Origin: Bryobacterales bacterium
GTDB lineage: Bacteria > Acidobacteriota > Terriglobia > Bryobacterales > Bryobacteraceae
Direction: 5' to 3'
NCBI GenBank assembly: GCA_016789745.1
Contig: JAEUQF010000346.1
Coordinates: 1-53,321, forward strand
Length of the DNA: 53,321 bases
Shown: piece by piece, positions 33,314-41,074 of the stretch
How positions within the stretch are numbered: position 1 is the first letter of the stretch
How the letters are laid out: the number at the start of each line of letters is the position of its first letter
Made by a program: the position numbers and the translations under genes
The notes under the pieces: generated by a model
Database searches by the model: none
Seen by the model: the letters and a program-made list of their open reading frames with translations, nothing else
What the model was told of the DNA's origin: nothing

Positions 33314-33656
33314 AATGACAAGCGGACTACGCCTGGCGTATTCTGGACCGGCTCTATCCCATCGCCCGGCCGCTCGGAAGGCTGGGTCGACACACTGCGA
33401 CCGCCCCCTTCCCGAATACGAACTCCGCGTCGCCGACCTCGCCTACGTCTGCTGGGCTCGCCGTCGATGACGACGATAACCTCCACGGCGCTCCTGACTT
33501 CAGCGTCGAAGTCGCCTCCCCGTCCAATCGCGCCGAAGAGCTAAACTCGAAAGACGCGACCTCTGTCTGGAGAACGGCTGCGCTGAGTTCTGGGTCGTCA
33601 AGCCATATCGGAGAACTATCGACGTCACCGCCATCTTCACCGCACATCGCGCGTAA
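33314..33656 (+). pseudogene. Decayed second copy of the Uma2 gene
   Basis: Read in three frames, this stretch repeats the preceding gene from about residue 43: DYAWRILDRLYPIARPLGRL, then PEYELRVADLAYVCW, a frame change to DDDDNLHGAPDFSVEVASP, another to ERRDLCLENGCAEFWVV, and DVTAIFTAHRA before a TAA at 33654. It also lacks the segment coding the strand before the last one. The frameshifts and deletions mean that no full protein can be made. The last 20 bp overlap the end of the LOG gene on the other strand. Confidence 0.88.
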
Positions 33657-34218
33657 ACCACTTCGTCTCGGTCACCGGCACCCACCCGGCCATCCGGTCC
33701 AACAACTCCCCCGGCTCCGTCCCCACTAAAAACAACTCCCGATTCGATTGTTTTAGGAACCCCTCCGCCACACACCGGTCCAGAAACATCAGCAGCCCGT
33801 CATAATACCCGTCCAGATTCAGCAGCCCGCAAGGCTTGTTGTGAATCCCCAACTGCGCCCAGGTCAGCGTCTCGAACCACTCATCCAGCGTTCCATATGC
33901 GCCCGGCAGCGCCAGAAAACCATCCGCCAGATCCACCATCTTCGCCTTCCGCTGGTGCATCGTCTCCACCACGTGCAACTCCGTCAACCCCGTGTGCGCG
34001 ATCTCCCGGTCCACCATCGACCGCGGAATCACCCCATACACCTCACCACCGCCCGCCAGCACCCGATCCGCAATCAGCCCCATCAGCCCTACATGCGCCC
34101 CGCCATACACCAGCCCATGCCCGCGCGCCACCATCGCCTCGGCAGTTGCCGACGCCGCGTCTTGATACTTCGTCCCTTTGCCCGGGCTCGACCCGCAATA
34201 CACACAAATCCGCTTCAT
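33637..34218 (-). CDS. LOG family protein (probable nucleotide 5'-monophosphate phosphoribohydrolase)
   Basis: 193 residues. It opens with ICVYCGSSPG, then GLVYGGAHVGLMG, MHQRKAKM and the active-site loop LPGAYGTLDEWFE. In the family signature PGGxGTxxE the second glycine is Ala107 here, while Glu113 is kept. The family cleaves the N-glycosidic bond of cytokinin monophosphates or AMP and includes TIGR00730. It starts 4 bp inside the xseA end (ATGA). Confidence 0.92.
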   Translation of the reverse strand: MKRICVYCGSSPGKGTKYQDAASATAEAMVARGHGLVYGGAHVGLMGLIADRVLAGGGEVYGVIPRSMVDREIAHTGLTELHVVETMHQRKAKMVDLADGFLALPGAYGTLDEWFETLTWAQLGIHNKPCGLLNLDGYYDGLLMFLDRCVAEGFLKQSNRELFLVGTEPGELLDRMAGWVPVTETKWFTRDVR

Positions 34219-35696
34219 TCCGCCTTCGCTCCGAATTCACCCTGCGCCACGCGGATCCGCAGCGACTCACCGCTCCGTACCCCTGCCGCTTCCTTCACAA
34301 TCCCGCCATCAGCCCCATGCACGATCGCATAACCGCGCTCTAAGACCCGCAGTGGACTCAGTTGCTCCAGTTTCGCCGCCAGCGGCAGCAGCGCCGATAC
34401 CTTCCCCTGTAGCTGCGCGACTAAGCGTTCCCGCAGCCTCCCGTTCAGCCGGTCCAGCCGCGCCCGCGCCGTCGCCAACCGCAGCCGCAGGTCGATCGCC
34501 TCCAGCCGCGTATTGGCTCTCGCCAGCCGCGCGCCCGCTCGCTGCAGATGCCGCCGCACCGCCACCCGTGCCTGGTTCTGCCCCGCGTCCAACCGCCGGT
34601 GCGCCTCCGCCAGCCTCACCCGCAGATCCTGGTTTCGCAGTCGCGCCTCCCATCCGGCCAGGATCTCCTTCCGCCGCCGCAGCGCACTCCTCAGGCAATC
34701 CCGCTGCCGCTGCTCCAGATCGTCCACCCGCTGCAATCGACGCCCGATCAGCCGGTGCAGGCTCGCCCCCGCCCGATCCATCCCCACCTGGTGACAACGC
34801 CGGTGCGCATCCGCCATCCGGTACCGCAGATCGTGCCGCAGCCGGTTGTCCAATGCCGTCAATTGCTCCAGCAATTGCTCCCGCGTCGGCACCACCATCT
34901 CCGCTGCGGCCGATGGCGTCGGCGCGCGCAGATCGGCTACAAAGTCCGCAATCGTGAAATCTGTCTCATGCCCGATTGCCGACACCACCGGCATCGCACA
35001 CGCCGCAATCGCCCGCGCCACGCGCTCTTCGTTGAACGTCCACAGATCCTCCAAGGATCCGCCGCCCCGCGCCACAATCACCACCTCCGCCCATCCTGTC
35101 CGGCTGAAGTATTCAATGCCCCGCGCCACCTGCTCCGTCGACCCTTCCCCCTGCACCAGCGCCGGATACAGCCGGATGTGCAACCCCGGAAACCGCCGCG
35201 TCAGCACATGCAGCAAATCGCGAATCACCGCCCCGGAAGGCGATGTCACCAGACCAATCCGCTTCGGATACGGCGGCAACTTCCGTTTGCGCTCCTGCGC
35301 GAACAGCCCCTCCTGCTGCAACTTCTGCTTCAACTGCTCGAATGCAACCTGCAACTGCCCGTGCCCCCGCGGCTCCAGCGCATCGACAATCAGCTGGTAT
35401 TCGCCCTTCTGCGCATACACATCAATGCGCCCGCGCACCAGCACCTCCACCCCATCCCGCGGCTTGAAGCGTACAAAGCGAGCCGTGCGCGAATACAGCA
35501 CGCAGCGCACCTGGCATTCGCTGTCCTTCAACGTAAAGTACACATGCCCGCTCGCCGCCAGCTTCAATCCTGATATCTCACCGCTCACCCAAATATCGGT
35601 GAACTCCGCATAGAGCGCCCGCTTGATGGATTCCGTCAGCGACGTCACCGTGAACTGGCGCCGGGGGATCTCCCAGGGAAGGGAAGTCTGCACCAT
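34215..35696 (-). CDS. xseA: Exodeoxyribonuclease VII large subunit
   Basis: 493 residues, subunit of the single-strand-specific nuclease (EC 3.1.11.6). The N-terminal OB-fold includes VSGEISGLKLAASGHVYFTLKD. The catalytic domain has KRIGLVTSPSGAVIRDLLHVL and VARGGGSLEDLWTFNEE, plus GHETDFTIADFVADLRAPTPSAAAE. It ends in a long Arg-rich coiled coil and the RGYAIVHGADGG C-terminal motif. No xseB small subunit gene is next to it in the window. Confidence 0.97.
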   Translation of the reverse strand: MVQTSLPWEIPRRQFTVTSLTESIKRALYAEFTDIWVSGEISGLKLAASGHVYFTLKDSECQVRCVLYSRTARFVRFKPRDGVEVLVRGRIDVYAQKGEYQLIVDALEPRGHGQLQVAFEQLKQKLQQEGLFAQERKRKLPPYPKRIGLVTSPSGAVIRDLLHVLTRRFPGLHIRLYPALVQGEGSTEQVARGIEYFSRTGWAEVVIVARGGGSLEDLWTFNEERVARAIAACAMPVVSAIGHETDFTIADFVADLRAPTPSAAAEMVVPTREQLLEQLTALDNRLRHDLRYRMADAHRRCHQVGMDRAGASLHRLIGRRLQRVDDLEQRQRDCLRSALRRRKEILAGWEARLRNQDLRVRLAEAHRRLDAGQNQARVAVRRHLQRAGARLARANTRLEAIDLRLRLATARARLDRLNGRLRERLVAQLQGKVSALLPLAAKLEQLSPLRVLERGYAIVHGADGGIVKEAAGVRSGESLRIRVAQGEFGAKAE

Positions 35697-35811
35697 TTCA
35701 GAATGCCATGGGCTGCGAAACCTTCGGCGCTGAACCCCGGAAAATCACCACTCAATGGAATCCCGACCAATCCGGTCGCACCATATGCGATCCTTTTGGT
35801 CTAGAATGCTC

Positions 35812-35840
35812 TTGACCCGGGGCGCTGTAGCGGGTATAAC
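35812..35840 (+). promoter_or_regulatory. Near-consensus sigma70 promoter of the isc operon
   Basis: TTGACC at 35812-35817, a 17 bp spacer and TATAAC at 35835-35840, 30 bp before the iscR start. The region between the -10 and the start (ATAGGACTCCTAAGGTCG) is AT-richer than its flanks and is a plausible place for an IscR operator. An imperfect CGACC/GGTCG dyad lies at 35764-35778. Confidence 0.8.
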
Positions 35841-35870
35841 TGAAATAGGACTCCTAAGGTCGTATATCGG

Positions 35871-36353
35871 ATGCTGAAGCTGACCAAAAAGGCGGACTAC
35901 GGTCTCATCGCCCTCAAGCACCTTTCCTTAAAGGCGCCCGAGGGCAGTGCCAGTGCCAAGGAGATCGCCGAAGCCTACCGTATTCCGCTGCCCCTGCTGG
36001 CAAAGGTGCTGCAGAAGTTGGCGCGGAACGGATTCCTGCGCAGCGAGCATGGCACCAACGGCGGCTACAAGCTGGCGCGCGATCCGCGCCAGATCAACGC
36101 GCTCGAAGTCATCCGCTCCATCGACGGGCCCATCATTTTGACGTCGTGCTTCACCGATCACGGCGAGCCCTGTGACCAGACGGATCATTGCAACGTGAGA
36201 GAACCACTTCGCAAGATTCATGAAGGAATCCAGGACCTGTTGGCGAGCATCACTATTGCGGACATGTCGGAAGACAACCCGGATTCGCGGCTGTACATGA
36301 TTCCGACGCACTCCCCGGCTCGCCCCACCCAAGGATTTAGAGGAGAACTATGA
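35871..36353 (+). CDS. iscR: Rrf2 family regulator of the isc operon (IscR-like)
   Basis: 160 residues. The winged helix-turn-helix has SAKEIAEAYRIPLPLLAKVLQKL (recognition region) and GTNGGYKLARDP as the wing. Cys93, Cys101 and Cys107 in SCFTDHGEPCDQTDHC would bind a [2Fe-2S] cluster. The spacing is C-x7-C-x5-C, two residues longer in the first gap than E. coli IscR. It is expected to sense cluster supply and repress this operon. The ATG at 35871 is chosen and the stop overlaps iscS by ATGA. Confidence 0.9.
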   Translation: MLKLTKKADYGLIALKHLSLKAPEGSASAKEIAEAYRIPLPLLAKVLQKLARNGFLRSEHGTNGGYKLARDPRQINALEVIRSIDGPIILTSCFTDHGEPCDQTDHCNVREPLRKIHEGIQDLLASITIADMSEDNPDSRLYMIPTHSPARPTQGFRGEL

Positions 36354-37564
36354 ACTTCCCCATTTACATGGATTACCATGCCACCACGCCGATGGACCCG
36401 CGCGTGTTGGAAGCCATGATGCCCTTCCTGACGAATAAATTCGGCAATGCCGCCAGCCGGAATCACGCCTTCGGATGGGAAGCCGAAGAGGCCGTCGAAC
36501 TGGCCCGCAAACAGATCGCGGATCTGATCGGTGCCACGCCTAAGGAAATCGTCTTCACCAGCGGCGCCACCGAAAGCAACAACCTCGCCATCAAGGGTGT
36601 GGCCGAAATGTATGCCGAGCGCGGCAATCACATCATCACTGCCGCCACCGAACATAAGGCGACGCTCGACACCTGCAAGCGCCTCGAAAAGCACGGCTGC
36701 CGCATCACCTATCTCCCGGTGCTGGCTTCCGGCCTGATCGACCTCGACATGCTCAAGGAGGCGATCACTGACAAGACGATTCTGATCTCCATTATGTACG
36801 CCAACAACGAAATCGGCGTCGTGCAGCAGGTGCGCGAGATCGGCAAAATCGCCAAGGAACGCGGCGTTCTCTTCCACACCGATGCCGTGCAGGCCGTCGG
36901 CAAGATTCCGGTGAACGTGATTGCCGACAACGTCGACCTGCTCTCGCTCTCCGGCCACAAGCTTTATGGGCCGAAAGGCGTGGGCGCCCTGTACGTGCGC
37001 CGCAAGAGCCCGCGCGTGCAGTTGACCGCCCAGATGGACGGCGGTGGTCATGAGCGCGGCATGCGTTCGGGCACGCTGAATGTTCCGGGCATCGTCGGTT
37101 TGGGTAAGGCCTGTGAACTGTGCCGCCAGGAGATGGACTCCGAAGCGAAGCGTCTGGGCGCGCTGCGCGACAAACTGCGCGCCAAGTTGGAAGCGGAACT
37201 GGACGAAACCTACGTGAACGGCAGCATGGAAAGCCGCCTGCCGCACAACCTGAATATCAGCTTTGCCTACGTCGAAGGCGAGTCGCTGCTCATGGGCATT
37301 AATGACGTAGCCGTTTCCAGCGGTTCGGCGTGTACGTCGGCCACCCTGGAGCCCAGCTACGTGCTCAAGGCTCTCGGCGCCGGTGACGACCTTGCGCACT
37401 CCTCCATCCGTTTCGGTCTGGGACGATTCACAACGGAAGAGGAAGTCGACTACGTGGCCGCCAAGGTGATCGATGTTGTGAAAAAGCTGCGCGAACTGTC
37501 GCCGCTGTACGAAATGTTCAAAGAGGGCGTAGACCTCTCGAAAGTACAGTGGACGGCCCACTAA
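36350..37564 (+). CDS. iscS: Cysteine desulfurase
   Basis: Removes sulfur from cysteine and hands it to the cluster scaffold (EC 2.8.1.7). It has 404 residues. The PLP Lys204 lies in SLSGHKLYGPKG, His102 in ATEHKAT, and the persulfide Cys328 in SSGSACTSATLEPSYVL. The long mobile loop around Cys328 marks it as the IscS/NifS group I type. It is translationally coupled to iscR. Confidence 0.97.
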   Translation: MNFPIYMDYHATTPMDPRVLEAMMPFLTNKFGNAASRNHAFGWEAEEAVELARKQIADLIGATPKEIVFTSGATESNNLAIKGVAEMYAERGNHIITAATEHKATLDTCKRLEKHGCRITYLPVLASGLIDLDMLKEAITDKTILISIMYANNEIGVVQQVREIGKIAKERGVLFHTDAVQAVGKIPVNVIADNVDLLSLSGHKLYGPKGVGALYVRRKSPRVQLTAQMDGGGHERGMRSGTLNVPGIVGLGKACELCRQEMDSEAKRLGALRDKLRAKLEAELDETYVNGSMESRLPHNLNISFAYVEGESLLMGINDVAVSSGSACTSATLEPSYVLKALGAGDDLAHSSIRFGLGRFTTEEEVDYVAAKVIDVVKKLRELSPLYEMFKEGVDLSKVQWTAH

Positions 37565-37606
37565 CAAAAATCGCTTGGTTAATCAGAGGGTAAGAGGGTA
37601 ACAACG

Positions 37607-38020
37607 ATGGCTTATTCGAATAAGGTTCTCGATCATTACAACCACCCCCGCAACGTCGGGTCCATGGATAAGAGCGACCCCAATGTCGGCACCGGCATGG
37701 TGGGCGCGCCCGAATGCGGCGACGTCATGAAGCTGCAGGTGAAGGTCAACCCCGAAACCGGCATCATTGAAGACGCGAAGTTCAAAACCTTCGGCTGCGG
37801 CAGCGCCATTGCGTCGTCTTCGCTCGCCACCGAAATGCTGAAGGGCAAAACGGTGGACGAAGCGCTCGCCATCAAGAACACCGAAATCGTGAACGAACTG
37901 GCTCTCCCGCCCGTGAAGATTCACTGCTCGGTGCTGGCAGAAGACGCCATTAAGGCCGCCATCAGCGATTACAAGAAGAAGACCGGCGCGGAGGTTCCCG
38001 CCGCCACGGCTTCCCACTAA
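37607..38020 (+). CDS. iscU: Iron-sulfur cluster scaffold protein
   Basis: 137 residues. The three cluster-binding cysteines are Cys37 (with Asp39 in ECGD), Cys64 in TFGCGSAIASSS and Cys107 in KIHCSVLAED. The LPPVK motif at 100-104, recognised by HscA, is exact. It accepts sulfur from IscS and iron to build [2Fe-2S] clusters. It lies 42 bp after iscS. Confidence 0.98.
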   Translation: MAYSNKVLDHYNHPRNVGSMDKSDPNVGTGMVGAPECGDVMKLQVKVNPETGIIEDAKFKTFGCGSAIASSSLATEMLKGKTVDEALAIKNTEIVNELALPPVKIHCSVLAEDAIKAAISDYKKKTGAEVPAATASH

Positions 38021-38044
38021 CTCTAAACTAACTTTTGAGTGACT

Positions 38045-38374
38045 ATGACGATGATTCAGGTTACCCCCAAAGCGGTTGAGAAAATCCGCGCCGCATTCAA
38101 ACGCGAAGGCGTTACCCAGGGCGGGTTGCGTCTGGGCGTGCTCGGCGGGGGCTGCTCCGGCTTGAGCTATCAGTTCAAGTTCGACCCGAAGCCGCGCACC
38201 ACCGACAAAGTATTCCAGTTCGACGACGTCAACGTCTTTGTTGACCCCAAGAGCATGGTCTATTTGGACGGCATGACGCTCGACTGGAAGGATTCGCTCA
38301 TTCACTCCGGATTCGTGTTCGACAACCCGCACGCCAAGCGCGGCTGTGGTTGCGGCACTTCGTTTTCGGCCTAA
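38045..38374 (+). CDS. iscA: A-type iron-sulfur carrier protein
   Basis: About 109 residues. The family cysteines are seen in LGGGCSGLSY and near the C-terminus in RGCGCGTSFSA. It carries clusters from the scaffold to target proteins. Three starts are possible in frame: GTG at 38039, ATG at 38045 and ATG at 38051. The last fits the usual short N-terminus (MIQVTPKAVEKIR). A terminator-like hairpin follows before hscB. Confidence 0.95.
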   Translation: MTMIQVTPKAVEKIRAAFKREGVTQGGLRLGVLGGGCSGLSYQFKFDPKPRTTDKVFQFDDVNVFVDPKSMVYLDGMTLDWKDSLIHSGFVFDNPHAKRGCGCGTSFSA

Positions 38375-38383
38375 CCCGGCCGT

Positions 38384-38431
38384 CCTGCCCGCCGTAGCTT
38401 TCCCGCGACCGGCGGGCGGGTTTATTCTCTT
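38384..38431 (+). terminator. Terminator-like hairpin inside the isc operon
   Basis: CCTGCCCGCCG at 38384 pairs with CGGCGGGCGGG at 38410 (11 pairs, one G-U, 15-base loop). TTTATTCTCTT follows. It lies between the iscA stop and the hscB start and could terminate or attenuate part of the transcripts, or stabilise the upstream mRNA 3' end. Confidence 0.65.
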
Positions 38432-38458
38432 CGCACAGCCGAAGCCTGCTCTTTTCTC

Positions 38459-39010
38459 ATGGACTACTTCGAAATCCTCGGCATCGACCGCCGCCTTTCC
38501 CTGGACGTCGACTTCCTGCAGAAGCGCTTCTACCAACTCAGCCGCGAATACCACCCCGATCGCTTCGCTTCGAAACCTGCGGCCGAACGCGCCCAGGCCG
38601 AACAGAAGTCCGCGCTCCTCAACGATGCCTGGCGCACCCTTCGCGACCCGCTGCAGCGCATCGAATACCTTCTCAAACTAGAAGGCCTTGACGTTGTCGA
38701 GCAGCGCACCAAGGACGTACCCCCGGAACTGCTGGAAGAAGTCTTCGAATTGAACATGGCGCTCGAAGAAGCCCGCATGGGCGATGAGGACGCCCGCGGC
38801 GAACTCGCCGGCATGCGCGATCATTTCCTTCAACTCCGCCAGGCTATCGACGCCGAACTCCAACAACTCTCGGCCGAATACGATGCCGCCCCGGGGAGCC
38901 CGAAACTACAGCAGATTCGCGGCGTCATGAATCGCCGCAGCTACATCAGAAACCTCGTCAATGAGGTGGAAAAGGAGCTGGCCCCGTCAGGCCAGAACAC
39001 ACCGGCATGA
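38459..39010 (+). CDS. hscB: J-type co-chaperone of iron-sulfur cluster transfer
   Basis: 183 residues. The N-terminal J domain has YFEILGI and the ATPase-stimulating HPD at 32-34. The C-terminal helical domain (LEEVFELNMALEEAR) binds IscU. It delivers IscU to HscA and stimulates its ATPase. Its stop overlaps hscA by ATGA. It begins 84 bp after iscA, beyond the hairpin. Confidence 0.95.
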   Translation: MDYFEILGIDRRLSLDVDFLQKRFYQLSREYHPDRFASKPAAERAQAEQKSALLNDAWRTLRDPLQRIEYLLKLEGLDVVEQRTKDVPPELLEEVFELNMALEEARMGDEDARGELAGMRDHFLQLRQAIDAELQQLSAEYDAAPGSPKLQQIRGVMNRRSYIRNLVNEVEKELAPSGQNTPA

Positions 39011-40863
39011 GTCAGGTATTTGATATAGACTTTGGCGAACACCGCAAATCCAAAATCGTCGGAATTGATTTGGGCACAACCAACTCCCTGGTGGCCTACA
39101 TGGATCACACCGGCCCGAAGGTCATCCCCGGCGCCGATGGCGAACTGCTGGTGCCGAGCATTGTCTCCTACACAGACGGCCAGTTCGTTGTGGGCAACGC
39201 CGCTAGAACTCTCCTCATCGAACAGCCCGAGCGCACCGTCTATTCGGTCAAGCGACTCATGGGCCGTGGCGTCGGCGACATCAAAGAAGAAATCGGCCTG
39301 TTCCCCTTCCGCCTCGCTTCCGACAGCGAGCAGGTCATCAAACTGCAACTCGGCGAAAAGACACTCACGCCGCCCGAGATCTCCGCGCAGGTGCTGGCCG
39401 AACTGAAGCGCAACGCCGAAGAGGCCCTTGGCACGCCCATCACGCAGGCCGTGATCACCGTCCCGGCTTACTTCAACGACGCCCAGCGCCAGGCCACGAA
39501 AGACGCCGGGCGCCTTGCCGGCTTGGAAGTCCTGCGCCTCGTTAATGAGCCCACCGCGGCTTCCCTCGCCTACGGCCTTGACAAGCGCCAGAACGGCGTC
39601 GTTGCTGTCTATGATCTTGGCGGTGGCACCTTCGATATCTCCATCCTTCGCCTGCACGACGGCATCTTCGAAGTCCTGGCCACCAATGGCGACACCCACC
39701 TGGGCGGTGACGACATCGACAACCGCCTGTTGCGCATCGCGCTCGAAGATATCCAAAGCGAATGGGGCGAGGATCTGTCGAAAAACGGCGAGGCCGTGCA
39801 GTTGCTCCGCCGCGCCGTCATTCACGCCAAGGAACAACTCAGCTACGTTCCCTTCGTCCACATTCAGTTCGAGTACGGCGCCCGCCAGTACCACCGCCAG
39901 ATCACCCGAGAACTCTTTGAAAGCCTCATCACCGACATCGTCGACCGTACGCTCGGCCCCTGCCGCCAGTGCATCGCCGATTCCGGTGTTAGCATCGACG
40001 ACATCGATGAAGTGGTCATGGTCGGCGGCTCCACCCGCATCCCAATGGTCCGCCGCGCCGTCGAGGTCCTCTTCAAAGCCAAGCCCCACACCGAACTCAA
40101 TCCCGATGAAGTGGTCGCCCTGGGCGCTGCCGTACAGGCCGGCATCCTTTCCGGTGATGTCGAAGACAAACTGCTGCTCGATGTCACCCCGCTCTCGCTC
40201 GGCATCGAGATCATGGGCGGTGTCGTTAACAAGATCATCCATCGCAACTCCACCATCCCGGCCAGCGCCACCGAAACCTTCACCACCGCCGTCGACGGCC
40301 AGCGCAACGTGCTCATCCATGTCCTGCAGGGCGAGCGTGAACTCGTCAAGGACTGCCGCAGCCTGGCGCGCTTCGATCTCAAAGACATCGACCCGATGCC
40401 CGCCGGGGCCCCGCGCATCGAAGTCCGCTTCCTTATCGACGCCAACGGCATCCTCAGCGTCACCGCCCGCGACGCCCGCACCGGCAAGGAACAGACCGTC
40501 GAAGTGAAGCCTTCTTACGGCCTCACCGACGAGCAGGTGGAAGCGATGATCCTCGAATCCATCGAGAAGGCCGAGGATGACTTCGCCCAGCGCCAGGTGC
40601 GTGAAGCCCGCGTCGAGGCCGACAATATCCTTGCCGCCACCGAAAAAGCCCGCGCCTCCGATGCCTGGCTCGAACTTACCGAAGAAGAGCGCCAGAAAGC
40701 CAGCGACGCCGTGAACCAGTTGCTGCTGGCCTATCACGCCGAGGATCATCACCTCATCCGCGCCAAGATCGACGAACTCAACGAAGCCACCATGACGCTC
40801 GCTGAGAACATGATGAACACCGCCGTTCGCGCCGCCTTGAAGGGAACCAAAATCGATGCCTAA
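39007..40863 (+). CDS. hscA: Hsp70-type chaperone of iron-sulfur cluster transfer
   Basis: 618 residues, specialised DnaK homologue. The nucleotide-binding domain starts with VGIDLGTTNSLVAYM and has VYDLGGGTFDISIL and VMVGGSTRIPMV. The interdomain linker is around LLLDVTPLSLGIE. The substrate-binding domain follows, with a shorter C-terminal lid than DnaK. It binds the LPPVK motif of IscU and promotes cluster release. The end overlaps iscX by 8 bp. Confidence 0.97.
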   Translation: MSQVFDIDFGEHRKSKIVGIDLGTTNSLVAYMDHTGPKVIPGADGELLVPSIVSYTDGQFVVGNAARTLLIEQPERTVYSVKRLMGRGVGDIKEEIGLFPFRLASDSEQVIKLQLGEKTLTPPEISAQVLAELKRNAEEALGTPITQAVITVPAYFNDAQRQATKDAGRLAGLEVLRLVNEPTAASLAYGLDKRQNGVVAVYDLGGGTFDISILRLHDGIFEVLATNGDTHLGGDDIDNRLLRIALEDIQSEWGEDLSKNGEAVQLLRRAVIHAKEQLSYVPFVHIQFEYGARQYHRQITRELFESLITDIVDRTLGPCRQCIADSGVSIDDIDEVVMVGGSTRIPMVRRAVEVLFKAKPHTELNPDEVVALGAAVQAGILSGDVEDKLLLDVTPLSLGIEIMGGVVNKIIHRNSTIPASATETFTTAVDGQRNVLIHVLQGERELVKDCRSLARFDLKDIDPMPAGAPRIEVRFLIDANGILSVTARDARTGKEQTVEVKPSYGLTDEQVEAMILESIEKAEDDFAQRQVREARVEADNILAATEKARASDAWLELTEEERQKASDAVNQLLLAYHAEDHHLIRAKIDELNEATMTLAENMMNTAVRAALKGTKIDA

Positions 40864-41071
40864 GCAACTCACCTGGAACGATGCCGAAGACATCGGCATC
40901 GCTCTCTACGAAGCACACCCGGACGCCGATCCGCTCCAGATCCGCTTTACGGACATGCACAAGTGGGTCACCGAACTGGATGACTTCGGCGACGACCCCG
41001 CCAAGTCCAATGAGCCGAAGCTCGAAGCCATCCAGATGGCCTGGTACGAAGAGTGGAAGGACAACCAGTAG
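40856..41071 (+). CDS. iscX: IscX iron-binding adaptor of the isc system
   Basis: 71 residues. The acidic family pattern is clear: LTWNDAEDIGIALYEAHPD, then FTDMHKWVTELDDF and EAIQMAWYEEW. It binds IscS at the same face as frataxin and ferredoxin and tunes desulfurase activity with iron. It ends the operon, 3 bp from the convergent permease gene. No ferredoxin gene sits between hscA and iscX as in E. coli. Confidence 0.96.
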   Translation: MPKQLTWNDAEDIGIALYEAHPDADPLQIRFTDMHKWVTELDDFGDDPAKSNEPKLEAIQMAWYEEWKDNQ

Positions 41072-41074
41072 CGG

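Noticed and set aside
38941..40899. 652-codon frame opposite hscA
   Set aside because: Same cause; the amino acid sequence is Gly/Val/Asp-rich with no domain.
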